A DNA stretch of 47,524 nt, from positions 1-47,524 of the forward strand of contig DATIKP010000094.1 in NCBI GenBank assembly GCA_035477455.1. The letters run 5' to 3'. Shown piece by piece: positions 1 to 9,535 of the stretch. The DNA is from Atribacteraceae bacterium. GTDB lineage: Bacteria; Atribacterota; Atribacteria; Atribacterales; Atribacteraceae. A program made the translations under genes and the position numbers. The notes below the pieces were generated by a model. The model had not been told where the DNA came from. It searched no databases and worked only from the letters and a program-made list of their open reading frames with translations. Positions within the stretch are counted from its first letter, which is position 1. Every line of letters starts with the position of its first letter.

Positions 1-13
1 CCGGGGAGGCCGA

Positions 14-661
14 GTGAAAGCCATACGCTCCCCGGAGAACGGGAGGATAGCAATGCGGGATGGAATACAACCGGCCGAGAAAACCCGCCGTAAGCAAGCG
101 GCGAAGGCGATTTCTCTGTTTCTCCAGCCGATGACGGCAGCCGCGATCCTCTATGCGATCGTGGCTTGGAATGTCTCCGGAGGCTGGGAGGCGGCGGGTT
201 ATTTTTTGATTGGAGTGAGTTTCATCGCAGTCGGACCGGCGGTTCTGATCCTTCTCCTTAAACACGCCCGCATGATTTCGGATTTGGATCTGAGTGACCG
301 GCGGGAACGGTTCAAACCTTATCTCATGTTCGTTGGGCTCAATACCCTCTCCTTGGTCATTTATGTGCTTGAGGGGGCACCGAAGCCCTTGTTGGGGGTC
401 ACCGCGAGTTATGTGACGGTCACATTGGCCGGGGGAATCATTTCCAACTATTGGAAAATCAGCATGCATCTGGCCGGTATCGCCGGTCCGGTCACCGCCC
501 TGACCATGGTTGTCCATCCCCTGTTGGCTGTTTTTTATCTTCTATGTGTCCCGGTAGGCTGGGCCCGCCTGTTTTTGAACAAGCATACGGTTCCCCAGGT
601 CATCTGGGGCAGTCTGTTTTCAGCTGCTTTGACCATGACGGTGATTTCCCTCATCCTATAA
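14..661 (+). CDS. PAP2-superfamily-like integral membrane protein
   Basis: Polytopic membrane protein of about 215 residues with roughly five or six hydrophobic segments. Near the C-terminus it has KISMHLAG and, about 40 residues later, WARLFLNKHTVPQVIWG. These fit the spacing of the second and third phosphatase blocks of the PAP2 superfamily, with one His in each block, as in undecaprenyl-pyrophosphate or phosphatidate phosphatases. The first block (K..DLDLSDRRERF) is also recognisable. Substrate is inferred only: a lipid phosphate at the membrane. The GTG at 14 has GGGGAGG just upstream; the in-frame ATG at 53, preceded by GGGAGGA at 41-47, is an equally good or better start. The first 13 bases of the window are all that is seen upstream, so operon membership is unknown. 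The 200 bases between this gene and mfd hold no convincing gene. Confidence 0.65.
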   Translation: MKAIRSPENGRIAMRDGIQPAEKTRRKQAAKAISLFLQPMTAAAILYAIVAWNVSGGWEAAGYFLIGVSFIAVGPAVLILLLKHARMISDLDLSDRRERFKPYLMFVGLNTLSLVIYVLEGAPKPLLGVTASYVTVTLAGGIISNYWKISMHLAGIAGPVTALTMVVHPLLAVFYLLCVPVGWARLFLNKHTVPQVIWGSLFSAALTMTVISLIL

Positions 662-863
662 CTTCACCGTTCCGAAACCGGAAAACATCAATGCCGAGCG
701 CTTCGTACACCCGAATCAGGATTTTTGAGGACTTGATCACGTTGCAAAAAACCATCGTACCATTGCGCCGGCCGCGACTCGCCAGTGATCCTCTGATCAG
801 AGAACGGTGGATTCACGGAGAGCATGGTAATTCCGCCTTTCGTCTTCCTGCCGGGGCCTCTCC

Positions 864-3800
864 ATGAATCAGCTTGGAATCAAACGATTATGGTCTGGTT
901 TTGAACAGGTCGCAGACGCGCTGCGCCGGGCTTCTATAGTCCATTGTTCCATTCCTTTTTCCCTGCGGCCGCTTTTAGCCTGTGTGTTGGCCCACCGGCT
1001 TGGGCGTCCGGTCTTCTACGTTGCCTTGAATGAAGAATGGAAACGCAAGGCCTTCAAACAGGCGGAGAGTTTGCGTTTCCTCTTCGGGGTCGGGGATCTT
1101 TCGGTCAATATCGGAGACTTTAGCGAGGAATGGAGCGATGTGCTCTGGCAACGGAGCCTGGTTCCCGGAAAACCCGTGGTCTCCATCCTTGGCGCGGACG
1201 ACATCAGACGGGAAATCGTTGATCTGACATCTTTTGAAGAGCGGTCACTACTTTTTACCTCCGGTGAAGAGCGGAAACGGGAAGAGGTGCTGGACGGGCT
1301 TTTCCGGATGGGATACGAGCGTAAAGATTTTGTCTGGGAACGTGGCGAGATGGCCGTCAGGGGAGAAGTGCTCGATTTTTTTCCACCCGACGCCGAAATG
1401 CCCCTGCGCACGTACTGGTGGGGAAACCGACTGGAAACAATCCGGCGGTTTCATCCCGAAACTCAGCGGACTGCCGACACCATCCAACGGATTTTGGTTC
1501 TGCCCCGCAGCGGGAGTTTCCGAAAAATTCCCCTGCTTGGTTTGCTTCGCCGGGAATCCGCCGTTCTTTTTTGGGACGGGGCCTATTTTGAAACGACTCT
1601 TTTTCGGGATACGCTTCAGGTATTTACCGGACTCTCCCCCTACAAAGACACTGTTACCGTGGACCTTCCGGCCGGCAAACCGCCCAGTTTTCAGGGAAAT
1701 ATCCCCGCACTGGTCGAATGGCTGAAAGCTGAATACTGGACGAAGGTATTCCTGGTCCTTCCATCGGAAAAGCTTGAGTTGATGAGAGAATGTTTGAGCG
1801 AAGAACAGGTTGCTTTTACCCGCCGTCCCGAGGATGAGGAGCGAATTGTTTTGTTTGAAGGGTATCCGTCGGAGGGTTTCCTCCTTGACGATGAGGGTAT
1901 CGCCGTCCTGTCGGCCACGGAAATTTTTGGGACGGAAATACAGTACCCCAGGACCAGAAAATCTTCTCCCCCTGATCCGAATCTGTTGAGGAATATCAAA
2001 CCGGGTGATTACCTCGTTCACGAAGAACACGGTATCGGAATTTATCGGGGCTCGAAAGAAATGTCTTTGCAGGGGATCCGGAAAGCCTATATCACCATCG
2101 AATATGCCGCCGGTGACCAACTCCACGTTCCGGTGGAGAGTCTCTTCCTGGTCCAGAAATACGTGGCCTCCGGGGATACTTTACCCCGGATGTCCCGATT
2201 GGGGAAGGACGAATGGTTGAAGATCAAGCAGCGGGTGAAGAAATCGGTAGAAGAGGTGGCCCGTGAACTCCTCGACCTCTACGCCCGCCGTCAGATCGAA
2301 CACGGACATGCGTTTCCCCCCGATGAATCCTGGGCCAGAAAACTGGAACTGTCATTTCCTTTTGTTGAAACTGCCGATCAACGCCTGGCGATTGACGACG
2401 TCAAACGGGATATGGAATTACCCCGCCCCATGGACCGGCTGGTTTGCGGAGATGTGGGGTATGGGAAAACGGAAGTAGCAGTACGGGCTGCCTTCAAGGC
2501 GGTTATGGGCGGGAAACAGGTGGCCGTTTTATCGCCGACCACGATCCTGTCCGAACAACACTATGTCACCTTCAAGGAACGGCTGCGGAGGTTTCCGGTT
2601 AGGGTGGAAGTGCTCAACCGCTTCAAATCGCCGCCTGACCAGAAGCGAATCCTTGATGAGATAGCCCGGGGTACCGTGGATATCGTGATCGGGACTCACC
2701 GGCTCCTTTCCCGGGATATCGCCTTTCATGATCTCGGCCTTTTGGTGGTGGACGAAGAACAGCGGTTTGGCGTAATGCATAAGGAACGCCTGAAACGGTT
2801 GAAAGCCGCAGTCGATATCCTGACGCTGACCGCTACCCCGATCCCCCGCACGCTGTATCTGTCTCTGATCGGAACCCGCGATATCAGCATTATCGCTACG
2901 CCTCCCCAGGGGCGCAAGGCGGTACATACCCAGGTGTTACCCCGGAAAGCCTCCACGATCCGCGAAGCGGTTGAATATGAACTCAATCGGGGTGGGCAGG
3001 TGTTTTATGTTTGTCCACGGATTCGGGAATTGTTGCGGGTCCGGGAAGAATTGGAGGTCATGTTCCCCGGAGCGTCTATGGCTCTGGCCCACGGCCGGAT
3101 GTCCGGGTCGGAATTGGAACGGGTGATGGAAGGGTTTTACGAAAGAAAAATTCAGCTTCTCCTGTGCACAACCATCATTGAGATCGGCCTTGATGTGCCC
3201 AATGCCAATACCTTGATCGTTGATCCGGCCACCTTGTTCGGCCTGGCGCAACTCTATCAGCTCAGGGGACGGATCGGCCGGTTCGATCGGGACGCGTTCG
3301 CCTACTTTTTCTACCCGTCCCGATTGACCTTGGAATCGCGGGAAAGACTGGAGGCGATCCTGGAGTATTCGGAACTCGGATCTGGTCTTAAACTGGCGAC
3401 CCGGGACATGGAAATCCGGGGAGCGGGGAATATTCTCGGTGCCGAACAGCACGGATTTATCCAGGAAATTGGATTTTCTTTATATACCAGAATGATTCAG
3501 GATGAGATCGCCCGGTTAAAGGGTGAAGAACCGGATACTTTCGGGGGAACCAGCATTGCCTTGAAGGAGGAGGCGTTCATTCCGGAAAGTTATATGGATG
3601 AAAGCGAGCGGTTCGGAGCCTACCAGAGGATACTTCGTCTGCGGGAGCCGTCCGACGTCGAGGCCCTTCGGGAGGAATGGGAGGACCATAGAGGGAGGAT
3701 TCCTCCGGAAGCTCTGAAACTCCTCAACATTGCAAAGCTGCGGGGTTATGGTAAAATATCCCAAGTGGAGAGCATCGAGGAAAGGGACGGGAAAATCTTT

Positions 3801-3989
3801 ATGTTTGGCTCTCTCGAGTGCTTGGTTCGTTTGAGTGAAGCGAGCAAGGAACGAGGGGTGAAAGGGACCTTGGCCCAGCACCAAGGCCGTACCGCCTTGA
3901 AAATCCCGGTAGTGGGAATTGACCGGCTGCTTGAGATATTTGAAGGCTTCAAAGCATCAACCGGGGAACGAGGAACGGCGAATGGATGA
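864..3989 (+). CDS. mfd: Transcription-repair coupling factor Mfd
   Basis: Superfamily 2 DNA translocase that pushes stalled RNA polymerase off damaged DNA and recruits UvrA. The order matches the family: N-terminal UvrB-like part, a CarD-like RNA polymerase interaction domain at about residues 374-433 (KPGDYLVHEEHGIGIYRG), a helicase core with Walker A GDVGYGKTE near 527-535, DEEQRFG near 629, TATPIPRTL, the LRGRIGR motif, and a C-terminal TRCF domain from about 890. At 1041 residues it is about 100 shorter than the E. coli protein, mostly in the N-terminal part. ATG at 864 has only a weak ribosome binding site. Its last codons overlap the mazG start by 8 bases, so the two are probably co-transcribed. 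The long open frames on the opposite strand here are codon-bias shadows. Confidence 0.97.
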   Translation: MNQLGIKRLWSGFEQVADALRRASIVHCSIPFSLRPLLACVLAHRLGRPVFYVALNEEWKRKAFKQAESLRFLFGVGDLSVNIGDFSEEWSDVLWQRSLVPGKPVVSILGADDIRREIVDLTSFEERSLLFTSGEERKREEVLDGLFRMGYERKDFVWERGEMAVRGEVLDFFPPDAEMPLRTYWWGNRLETIRRFHPETQRTADTIQRILVLPRSGSFRKIPLLGLLRRESAVLFWDGAYFETTLFRDTLQVFTGLSPYKDTVTVDLPAGKPPSFQGNIPALVEWLKAEYWTKVFLVLPSEKLELMRECLSEEQVAFTRRPEDEERIVLFEGYPSEGFLLDDEGIAVLSATEIFGTEIQYPRTRKSSPPDPNLLRNIKPGDYLVHEEHGIGIYRGSKEMSLQGIRKAYITIEYAAGDQLHVPVESLFLVQKYVASGDTLPRMSRLGKDEWLKIKQRVKKSVEEVARELLDLYARRQIEHGHAFPPDESWARKLELSFPFVETADQRLAIDDVKRDMELPRPMDRLVCGDVGYGKTEVAVRAAFKAVMGGKQVAVLSPTTILSEQHYVTFKERLRRFPVRVEVLNRFKSPPDQKRILDEIARGTVDIVIGTHRLLSRDIAFHDLGLLVVDEEQRFGVMHKERLKRLKAAVDILTLTATPIPRTLYLSLIGTRDISIIATPPQGRKAVHTQVLPRKASTIREAVEYELNRGGQVFYVCPRIRELLRVREELEVMFPGASMALAHGRMSGSELERVMEGFYERKIQLLLCTTIIEIGLDVPNANTLIVDPATLFGLAQLYQLRGRIGRFDRDAFAYFFYPSRLTLESRERLEAILEYSELGSGLKLATRDMEIRGAGNILGAEQHGFIQEIGFSLYTRMIQDEIARLKGEEPDTFGGTSIALKEEAFIPESYMDESERFGAYQRILRLREPSDVEALREEWEDHRGRIPPEALKLLNIAKLRGYGKISQVESIEERDGKIFMFGSLECLVRLSEASKERGVKGTLAQHQGRTALKIPVVGIDRLLEIFEGFKASTGERGTANG

Positions 3990-4788
3990 GAAAAGCACGG
4001 AAGTGCTTTTCCGGGAACTCCTGGAGACAGTTGATATACTTCGCGGGGAAGGAGGCTGTCCCTGGGATCGGGAGCAAACCCGGGAAACACTCAAACAGTT
4101 GATGGTGGAAGAGGTGTACGAAGCGCTCGAGGCCATCGATCGGCAGGATGACGCCGAATTGATGGAAGAGTTGGGGGACATGTTGCTGCACATCGTCTTC
4201 CATGCCCGTATCGGGCAGGAAGAAGGTTCGTTTACCATGGCTGATGTTCTTCGGACCATTGTTTCCAAAATGAAAAAACGGCACCCGCACGTCTTTGGTT
4301 CCGAGGCGGTAGCGGGGGTTGACGGAGTCCTGGTGAACTGGGAAAGGATCAAGGGAAAAGAAAAGGAACGAGAGAGCATGCTCTCTTCCCTCCCCCGTCA
4401 TTTGCCCGCTCTGGTGTGGGCCAATGCCATCCAGAGTCGGGTCGCCCGGGTAGGCTTTGACTGGAAGAACGCTGAGGCCGTGGCCGACAAGGTCGAGGAG
4501 GAATGGAAGGAACTCAGGGAAGCCTGGCGATCCGAGGACGGGAAGCGGATTGAGGCCGAATGGGGGGACCTGGCCTTTACGCTGGTCAACCTGGCCCGTC
4601 ATCTGAAGGTGGATCCGGAAGAAGCGTTGCGGAAAACCTGCCATCGTTTTAAGGAACGGTTTGCCATGATGGAGGGAGCAGTCCGCCGGGAAGGAAAAAA
4701 CCTGGTGGACGTGTCGTTTGAGGAGTTGGATAAATTATGGGACAATGCCAAAGAGAACCTGGACCCCAAAAACTGGAAATCGACCTGA
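3982..4788 (+). CDS. mazG: Nucleoside triphosphate pyrophosphohydrolase MazG
   Basis: House-cleaning enzyme that hydrolyses (d)NTPs to the monophosphate and pyrophosphate. The first of two MazG folds begins GGCPWDREQT and carries the metal-binding EEVYEALEAI and EELGDMLLHIVFHA helices (ExxE..ExxD). The second fold has EEEWKELREAW and EWGDLAFTLVNLARHL. Length 268 is normal for the two-domain bacterial form. ATG 3982 is preferred over upstream starts inside mfd because the protein then begins MDEKSTEVLFRELLETVDILR like its homologues; it overlaps the mfd stop. It sits between mfd and rqcP as yabN does in Bacillus. Confidence 0.95.
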   Translation: MDEKSTEVLFRELLETVDILRGEGGCPWDREQTRETLKQLMVEEVYEALEAIDRQDDAELMEELGDMLLHIVFHARIGQEEGSFTMADVLRTIVSKMKKRHPHVFGSEAVAGVDGVLVNWERIKGKEKERESMLSSLPRHLPALVWANAIQSRVARVGFDWKNAEAVADKVEEEWKELREAWRSEDGKRIEAEWGDLAFTLVNLARHLKVDPEEALRKTCHRFKERFAMMEGAVRREGKNLVDVSFEELDKLWDNAKENLDPKNWKST

Positions 4789-5174
4789 GACGGCTTCAGG
4801 AAAGAATCCAGGTTTTACTCCCCCTGATTCGCGGGTGGAATCCGGATGTTCTGGTGGCACTTAACCCGGATGGCTTGGTTATGTCCGGCCTTTTGAACCG
4901 ATACCTTCAACGGGATGTGGAGGTTCTGAACGTCGGGAAAAGGAATGGCGAATACACTCTGCTTCTCGGTCACCTGGAAGGACTCGCCGGCAAGCGGGCC
5001 CTTTTGGTAGCCGGCCGGCTCACCGACGAATCCTTGTGGGCTTTTGTCGAAAGCGCTCTACAGAAACAGCAGATTTTGTCGGTATGCCGGTTGATCGCCT
5101 TGGGCAAGGGTGTTGAATATTCCTGCTTTCCGGAGTATTCTGAAGATACGCCGCTTCCCTGGGAAGACCGTTGA
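4737..5174 (+). CDS. Small PRTase-fold-like protein, function unknown
   Basis: A protein of about 145 residues. NPDVLVALNPDGLVMSGLLN followed by a hydrophobic strand ending KRALLVAGRLTDESLW has the layout of a type I phosphoribosyltransferase-like Rossmann fold. The acidic pair of the PRPP loop (normally VDDxxxTG) is replaced by AGRLTDE, so PRPP-dependent catalysis is doubtful. The start ATG lies 52 bases inside mazG; no other ATG, GTG or TTG lies in frame near the mazG stop. Its stop overlaps the TTG start of rqcP (TTGA). Tight coupling to mazG and rqcP suggests a nucleotide-related or ribosome-related role, which is inference. I do not recognise a named family. Confidence 0.6.
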   Translation: MGQCQREPGPQKLEIDLRRLQERIQVLLPLIRGWNPDVLVALNPDGLVMSGLLNRYLQRDVEVLNVGKRNGEYTLLLGHLEGLAGKRALLVAGRLTDESLWAFVESALQKQQILSVCRLIALGKGVEYSCFPEYSEDTPLPWEDR

Positions 5175-5425
5175 GGCTGGACGTATTTCTTCGTAATTCA
5201 CGATTGATCAAGCGCCGTTCTCTCGCTCAGACGGCCTGCCGGAGTTCCCGGATCATTATTAACGGAAAACCGGCTAAACCAGCGACTGATGTCAGGGAGG
5301 GGGATGAGATAACGATTGTTTCCCCGACCTGGAGAATGCGGGTGAAAGTCTTGTGTCTCCCCAGCCGTCCGGGAGGGGGGGATGTCATTGAAGTTCTCGA
5401 GCAGGAACGGGTGGAGGAAGGCTAA
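5171..5425 (+). CDS. rqcP: S4-domain RNA-binding protein, RqcP/YabO type
   Basis: The 84-residue protein is essentially one S4 domain: MRLDVFLRNSRLIKRR, then RIIINGKPAKPATDV and GDEITI. This matches RqcP (YabO), a relative of Hsp15, which binds 50S subunits carrying stalled peptidyl-tRNA and helps RqcH add C-terminal tails in ribosome quality control. The TTG start at 5171 overlaps the previous stop (TTGA), and the protein then begins exactly where the family does. Neighbours mazG upstream and divIC plus an S1 protein downstream agree with the Bacillus yab order. Confidence 0.87.
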   Translation: MRLDVFLRNSRLIKRRSLAQTACRSSRIIINGKPAKPATDVREGDEITIVSPTWRMRVKVLCLPSRPGGGDVIEVLEQERVEEG

Positions 5426-5449
5426 GAAAAACAGGAGGGGGCTGAGATA

Positions 5450-5818
5450 ATGCGGGTTGTTTTTCCTGAAGCCGGTATCGAGGTGGCGGTGGAGCTGGAA
5501 ACAAGCCCTTTGTCAGAGAAAATCCAGAAAGGGCTTCCCGTTTCGGCTCGTGTGGATACTTGGGGGAAGGAAATATATTTTGAGATTCCGGTAAGAAGCG
5601 ATATTGTCAATCCACAGGAAACAGTTCGACCAGGTGATGTCGCATACTGGCCGCAGGGAGCCTGCCTGTGTTTCTTTTTTGGAGCGACACCGGCCAGCCG
5701 TACACCGGATGAAATACGGCCGGCTAGCCCAGTAGAAGTGATTGGCCGAATAAAGGGCGATGTGAAAATCCTGGAAACCATTCCCTCCGGAACCCGAGTG
5801 GAGGTTTACGATCAGTGA
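5450..5818 (+). CDS. Cyclophilin-like protein, TM1367/PF04126 type
   Basis: This 122-residue protein fits the cyclophilin-like beta-barrel family typified by Thermotoga TM1367. It shows GKEIYFEIPV, the GDVAYWPQGACLCFFFGATPAS segment (positions roughly 62-84) and SPVEVIGRI. True cyclophilins are prolyl isomerases, but this family lacks an established activity, so none is assigned. ATG 5450 is preceded by AGGAGGGGG. It lies 24 bases after rqcP and 26 before enolase, in the place where Bacillus has yabP/yabQ. Expected to be cytoplasmic; no signal peptide or membrane segment. Confidence 0.75.
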   Translation: MRVVFPEAGIEVAVELETSPLSEKIQKGLPVSARVDTWGKEIYFEIPVRSDIVNPQETVRPGDVAYWPQGACLCFFFGATPASRTPDEIRPASPVEVIGRIKGDVKILETIPSGTRVEVYDQ

Positions 5819-5841
5819 ACGAGAGAAAAGGGGGTAATTGA

Positions 5842-7408
<1,567 letters not shown>

Positions 7409-7468
7409 TCGGCGCAGATGAGAGAGGATCCTTTCAAATACTAAAGAGGAGGCTTACCATTCGTATCC

Positions 7469-7831
7469 ATGATCGAAGTTGACAGCATTGTGGAAGGTAC
7501 CGTGGTTGGCATTACGAAGTTCGGGGCTTTCGTTGAGCTTAAGGATGGCAAGAAGGGTCTGGTTCATATCTCCGAGATCTCCAATCAGTATGTGAAAGAT
7601 GTGGCCGAACACCTGAAACTCAATGATAAGGTTCGGGTGAAAGTCATCAGCATCACCGATGACGGAAAAATCGACCTTTCCATCAAGCGGTTGAACGAAG
7701 ACGAGGAATATATGGAGAAACTCAACCGCAGCAAGCAGAATTTCGAGCAGAAAATGAGTCGTTTTCTCAAGCAAAGCCAAGAGAAAATAACCGATCTGAA
7801 ACGCCACCGGGAAAACAAGCGCCGTCGCTGA
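7469..7831 (+). CDS. S1 RNA-binding domain protein, YabR/GSP13-like
   Basis: The first 75 residues are one S1 domain: GTVVGITKFGAFVELKDGK, GLVHISEISNQYV, VRVKVISITDDGKIDLSIK. A charged, helical C-terminal tail of about 40 residues follows. Bacillus YabR and the related general stress protein 13 have this layout and bind ribosomes or RNA. ATG 7469 has AGAGGAGG at 7445-7452, an unusually long spacing of 16, and no alternative in-frame start lies closer. It is the last gene of the mfd run and is followed by a strong terminator. Confidence 0.87.
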   Translation: MIEVDSIVEGTVVGITKFGAFVELKDGKKGLVHISEISNQYVKDVAEHLKLNDKVRVKVISITDDGKIDLSIKRLNEDEEYMEKLNRSKQNFEQKMSRFLKQSQEKITDLKRHRENKRRR

Positions 7832-7843
7832 ACAGCCGCCAAT

Positions 7844-7898
7844 GAGTAGGGGAATGGCCTGACCCCCGATGTGGGGCGCCTTCCCCTACTCGTTTTTA
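7844..7898 (+). terminator. Rho-independent terminator of the mfd-S1 run
   Basis: An 11-bp perfect stem, GAGTAGGGGAA at 7844-7854 pairing with TTCCCCTACTC at 7881-7891, is followed by GTTTTTAT. The stop codon of the convergent minus-strand mutase gene lies inside the right arm; the minus direction lacks a good T run, so the signal mainly serves the plus strand. Confidence 0.85.
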
Positions 7899-9535
7899 TC
7901 CTGTCGCAGAGCGGAAATTCTCTGCCGTTCCGTGAGCGGTTGCCCGTCCTTGTCGACTACCCGCAGAATACTATCCCGCAGGCGGGTGATGACTGTACCC
8001 TGCGCTTCCGGATTGCCGGACAGGTGCGGAGCGTCAAGAAGGCCGGTTTCCACCGCGCGGGCCAGGGTTTCCGGCGAGGTCCAGGGGTCTTCGATGCCCG
8101 GCGAAGCGATCTCCCGGATCGTTTCGAGGATCAGGCGCGCTTCCTCTTTTATGCGTTTTTTGTGTTTCTGAATAAAGGGGTCTTGGTCAATCCGCGGGAG
8201 CCCAATCAGTAGATCGGACAGAACGCCCTGCACGATCCGGGCGCTTTCCACCACCTCGAGTGAACAGGCGATATGATTCGCTTCACAAAAACCGACGACG
8301 TGAATGATGTCGGGAAAGAGGTGTAGACCCAAAGCGGTGGAAGCGGCCAGTTGTCCCTTGGCTATATCCAGGTTGGGCGTGAAATGGGAAAGTCCGGCCC
8401 GGATCTGGGTGAAGACATTGAAACCGGGGTCGGTGAGTTCCCCGAGCAATTCCTGTTTGGCCAGCATTTTGGCCAGATCGGCCCGCGGGGAGATACCAGG
8501 CGGGGTGTTGAACATGTACTGGGCAACATAGTGGCGAGCCCCGAAAGCCTTGGCCTGGTAGGCCCCGAGGAAAAAAGCGGCGGCGGCTACCGAATCCGGC
8601 GCGTCCCGCAGGCTCCACTGGTGCGCCTCGTTCACTTCCAGGGGAATACCGAGGTTGATGTAGGTGCGCATCGCCTCCTGGTTTTCCTGGATCGCTTGAA
8701 CCAAGGGTCGGGAAGAACGGCCGTCGAGTGTGCTGTACCAGAAGATAGGGACTACGCCCCAGGCGATATGTATGGTTTCGGCAAGCAAGTGGGCCCACTC
8801 CCGGAGATGGTTGGTGCCGCTGTAACAGCGGAGTAGCGGATAATTTCCCCGCCGGGAAGCCCGGTAGATACGTTCCAGGTCCTCTCTGGTCCGCAGCGGA
8901 ACCCCTCCGGCCCCGTTTTCGTCGCTGCGCATGTTTTCCGGCTCGAAGAAGAATTCCTGGGCATTCTGATCCGGTCCCAGGGAAATGATGTCGACCGCCT
9001 TCTCATCAGCGATTCGCTCTACGCCTAACACGGTCTCCTCAACGGTGGGGACTCCGAAATGGTGGCGGAGCAGGGGAAACGGCTTTTTTGCCGTGACCCG
9101 CTCGGGAAGAGTGGGAGGATATTTTGCTTCGAAGGGAATACCCTTTCCTTTTTCAGTCAGGCTGGCCAGGATGTCGTCGAACGGTTCCCCACCGGTGAAA
9201 ATAAAATCGAAAATTCCGGCATTGACCGCCGCTTGCCGCAGCGCCGGAGGGCAGCTCAAGATCAACGGGAAGGTGCCGGCGAGGCGTTCCCGTTCCAGCC
9301 CCCTTTTTAACTCTCTGAAGAGAAGGGTAGCGGCGTCTTCGCTCAAACGGTAACCCACGATCATCCGTTCGGGATGTTGAGTTTTAGCTTGAGCGACGAT
9401 AGATTCCACCGGGACGGAGGGCCCCAGAAAGACCGCGCGGTAACCGTGTTCTTCGGCCAGCGTCAGAAACCGGTAGATCCCCACCACGTGGACATCGTTT
9501 CCCAGTGAGGCGCCAATGATCGTTTTTTCCCTCAT
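7886..9535 (-). CDS. B12-binding domain fused to a glutamate-mutase-E-like barrel
   Basis: The N-terminal 120 residues are a base-off/His-on cobalamin-binding Rossmann domain, with the diagnostic DxHxxG as D14-V-H16-V-V-G19 and GG at 115-116. The remaining 430 residues resemble the E subunit of glutamate mutase (methylaspartate mutase): a TIM-barrel-like region with VDIISLGPDQN, LEVNEAHQWSLRDA, AYQAKAFGARHYVAQYMFNT and GLSHFTPNLD. In glutamate mutase the B12 and catalytic parts are usually separate chains; here they form one 549-residue polypeptide. The Arg-His-Gly substrate-binding stretch of known MutE is not evident (RCYSGTNH is in that area), so the substrate may not be glutamate. The ATG overlaps the stop of the dehydrogenase gene (ATGA). 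Predicted to be an adenosylcobalamin-dependent carbon-skeleton mutase, substrate unknown. Confidence 0.75.
   Translation of the reverse strand: MREKTIIGASLGNDVHVVGIYRFLTLAEEHGYRAVFLGPSVPVESIVAQAKTQHPERMIVGYRLSEDAATLLFRELKRGLERERLAGTFPLILSCPPALRQAAVNAGIFDFIFTGGEPFDDILASLTEKGKGIPFEAKYPPTLPERVTAKKPFPLLRHHFGVPTVEETVLGVERIADEKAVDIISLGPDQNAQEFFFEPENMRSDENGAGGVPLRTREDLERIYRASRRGNYPLLRCYSGTNHLREWAHLLAETIHIAWGVVPIFWYSTLDGRSSRPLVQAIQENQEAMRTYINLGIPLEVNEAHQWSLRDAPDSVAAAAFFLGAYQAKAFGARHYVAQYMFNTPPGISPRADLAKMLAKQELLGELTDPGFNVFTQIRAGLSHFTPNLDIAKGQLAASTALGLHLFPDIIHVVGFCEANHIACSLEVVESARIVQGVLSDLLIGLPRIDQDPFIQKHKKRIKEEARLILETIREIASPGIEDPWTSPETLARAVETGLLDAPHLSGNPEAQGTVITRLRDSILRVVDKDGQPLTERQRISALRQDKNE

Noticed and set aside
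451-867. Plus-strand frame overlapping the PAP2-like gene and reaching the mfd start
   Set aside because: Mostly out of frame with a recognisable gene; the free part (691-867) has no ribosome binding site or family match.
1248-2126. 292-codon open frame antisense to mfd
   Set aside because: Lies inside a certain gene and resembles no protein.
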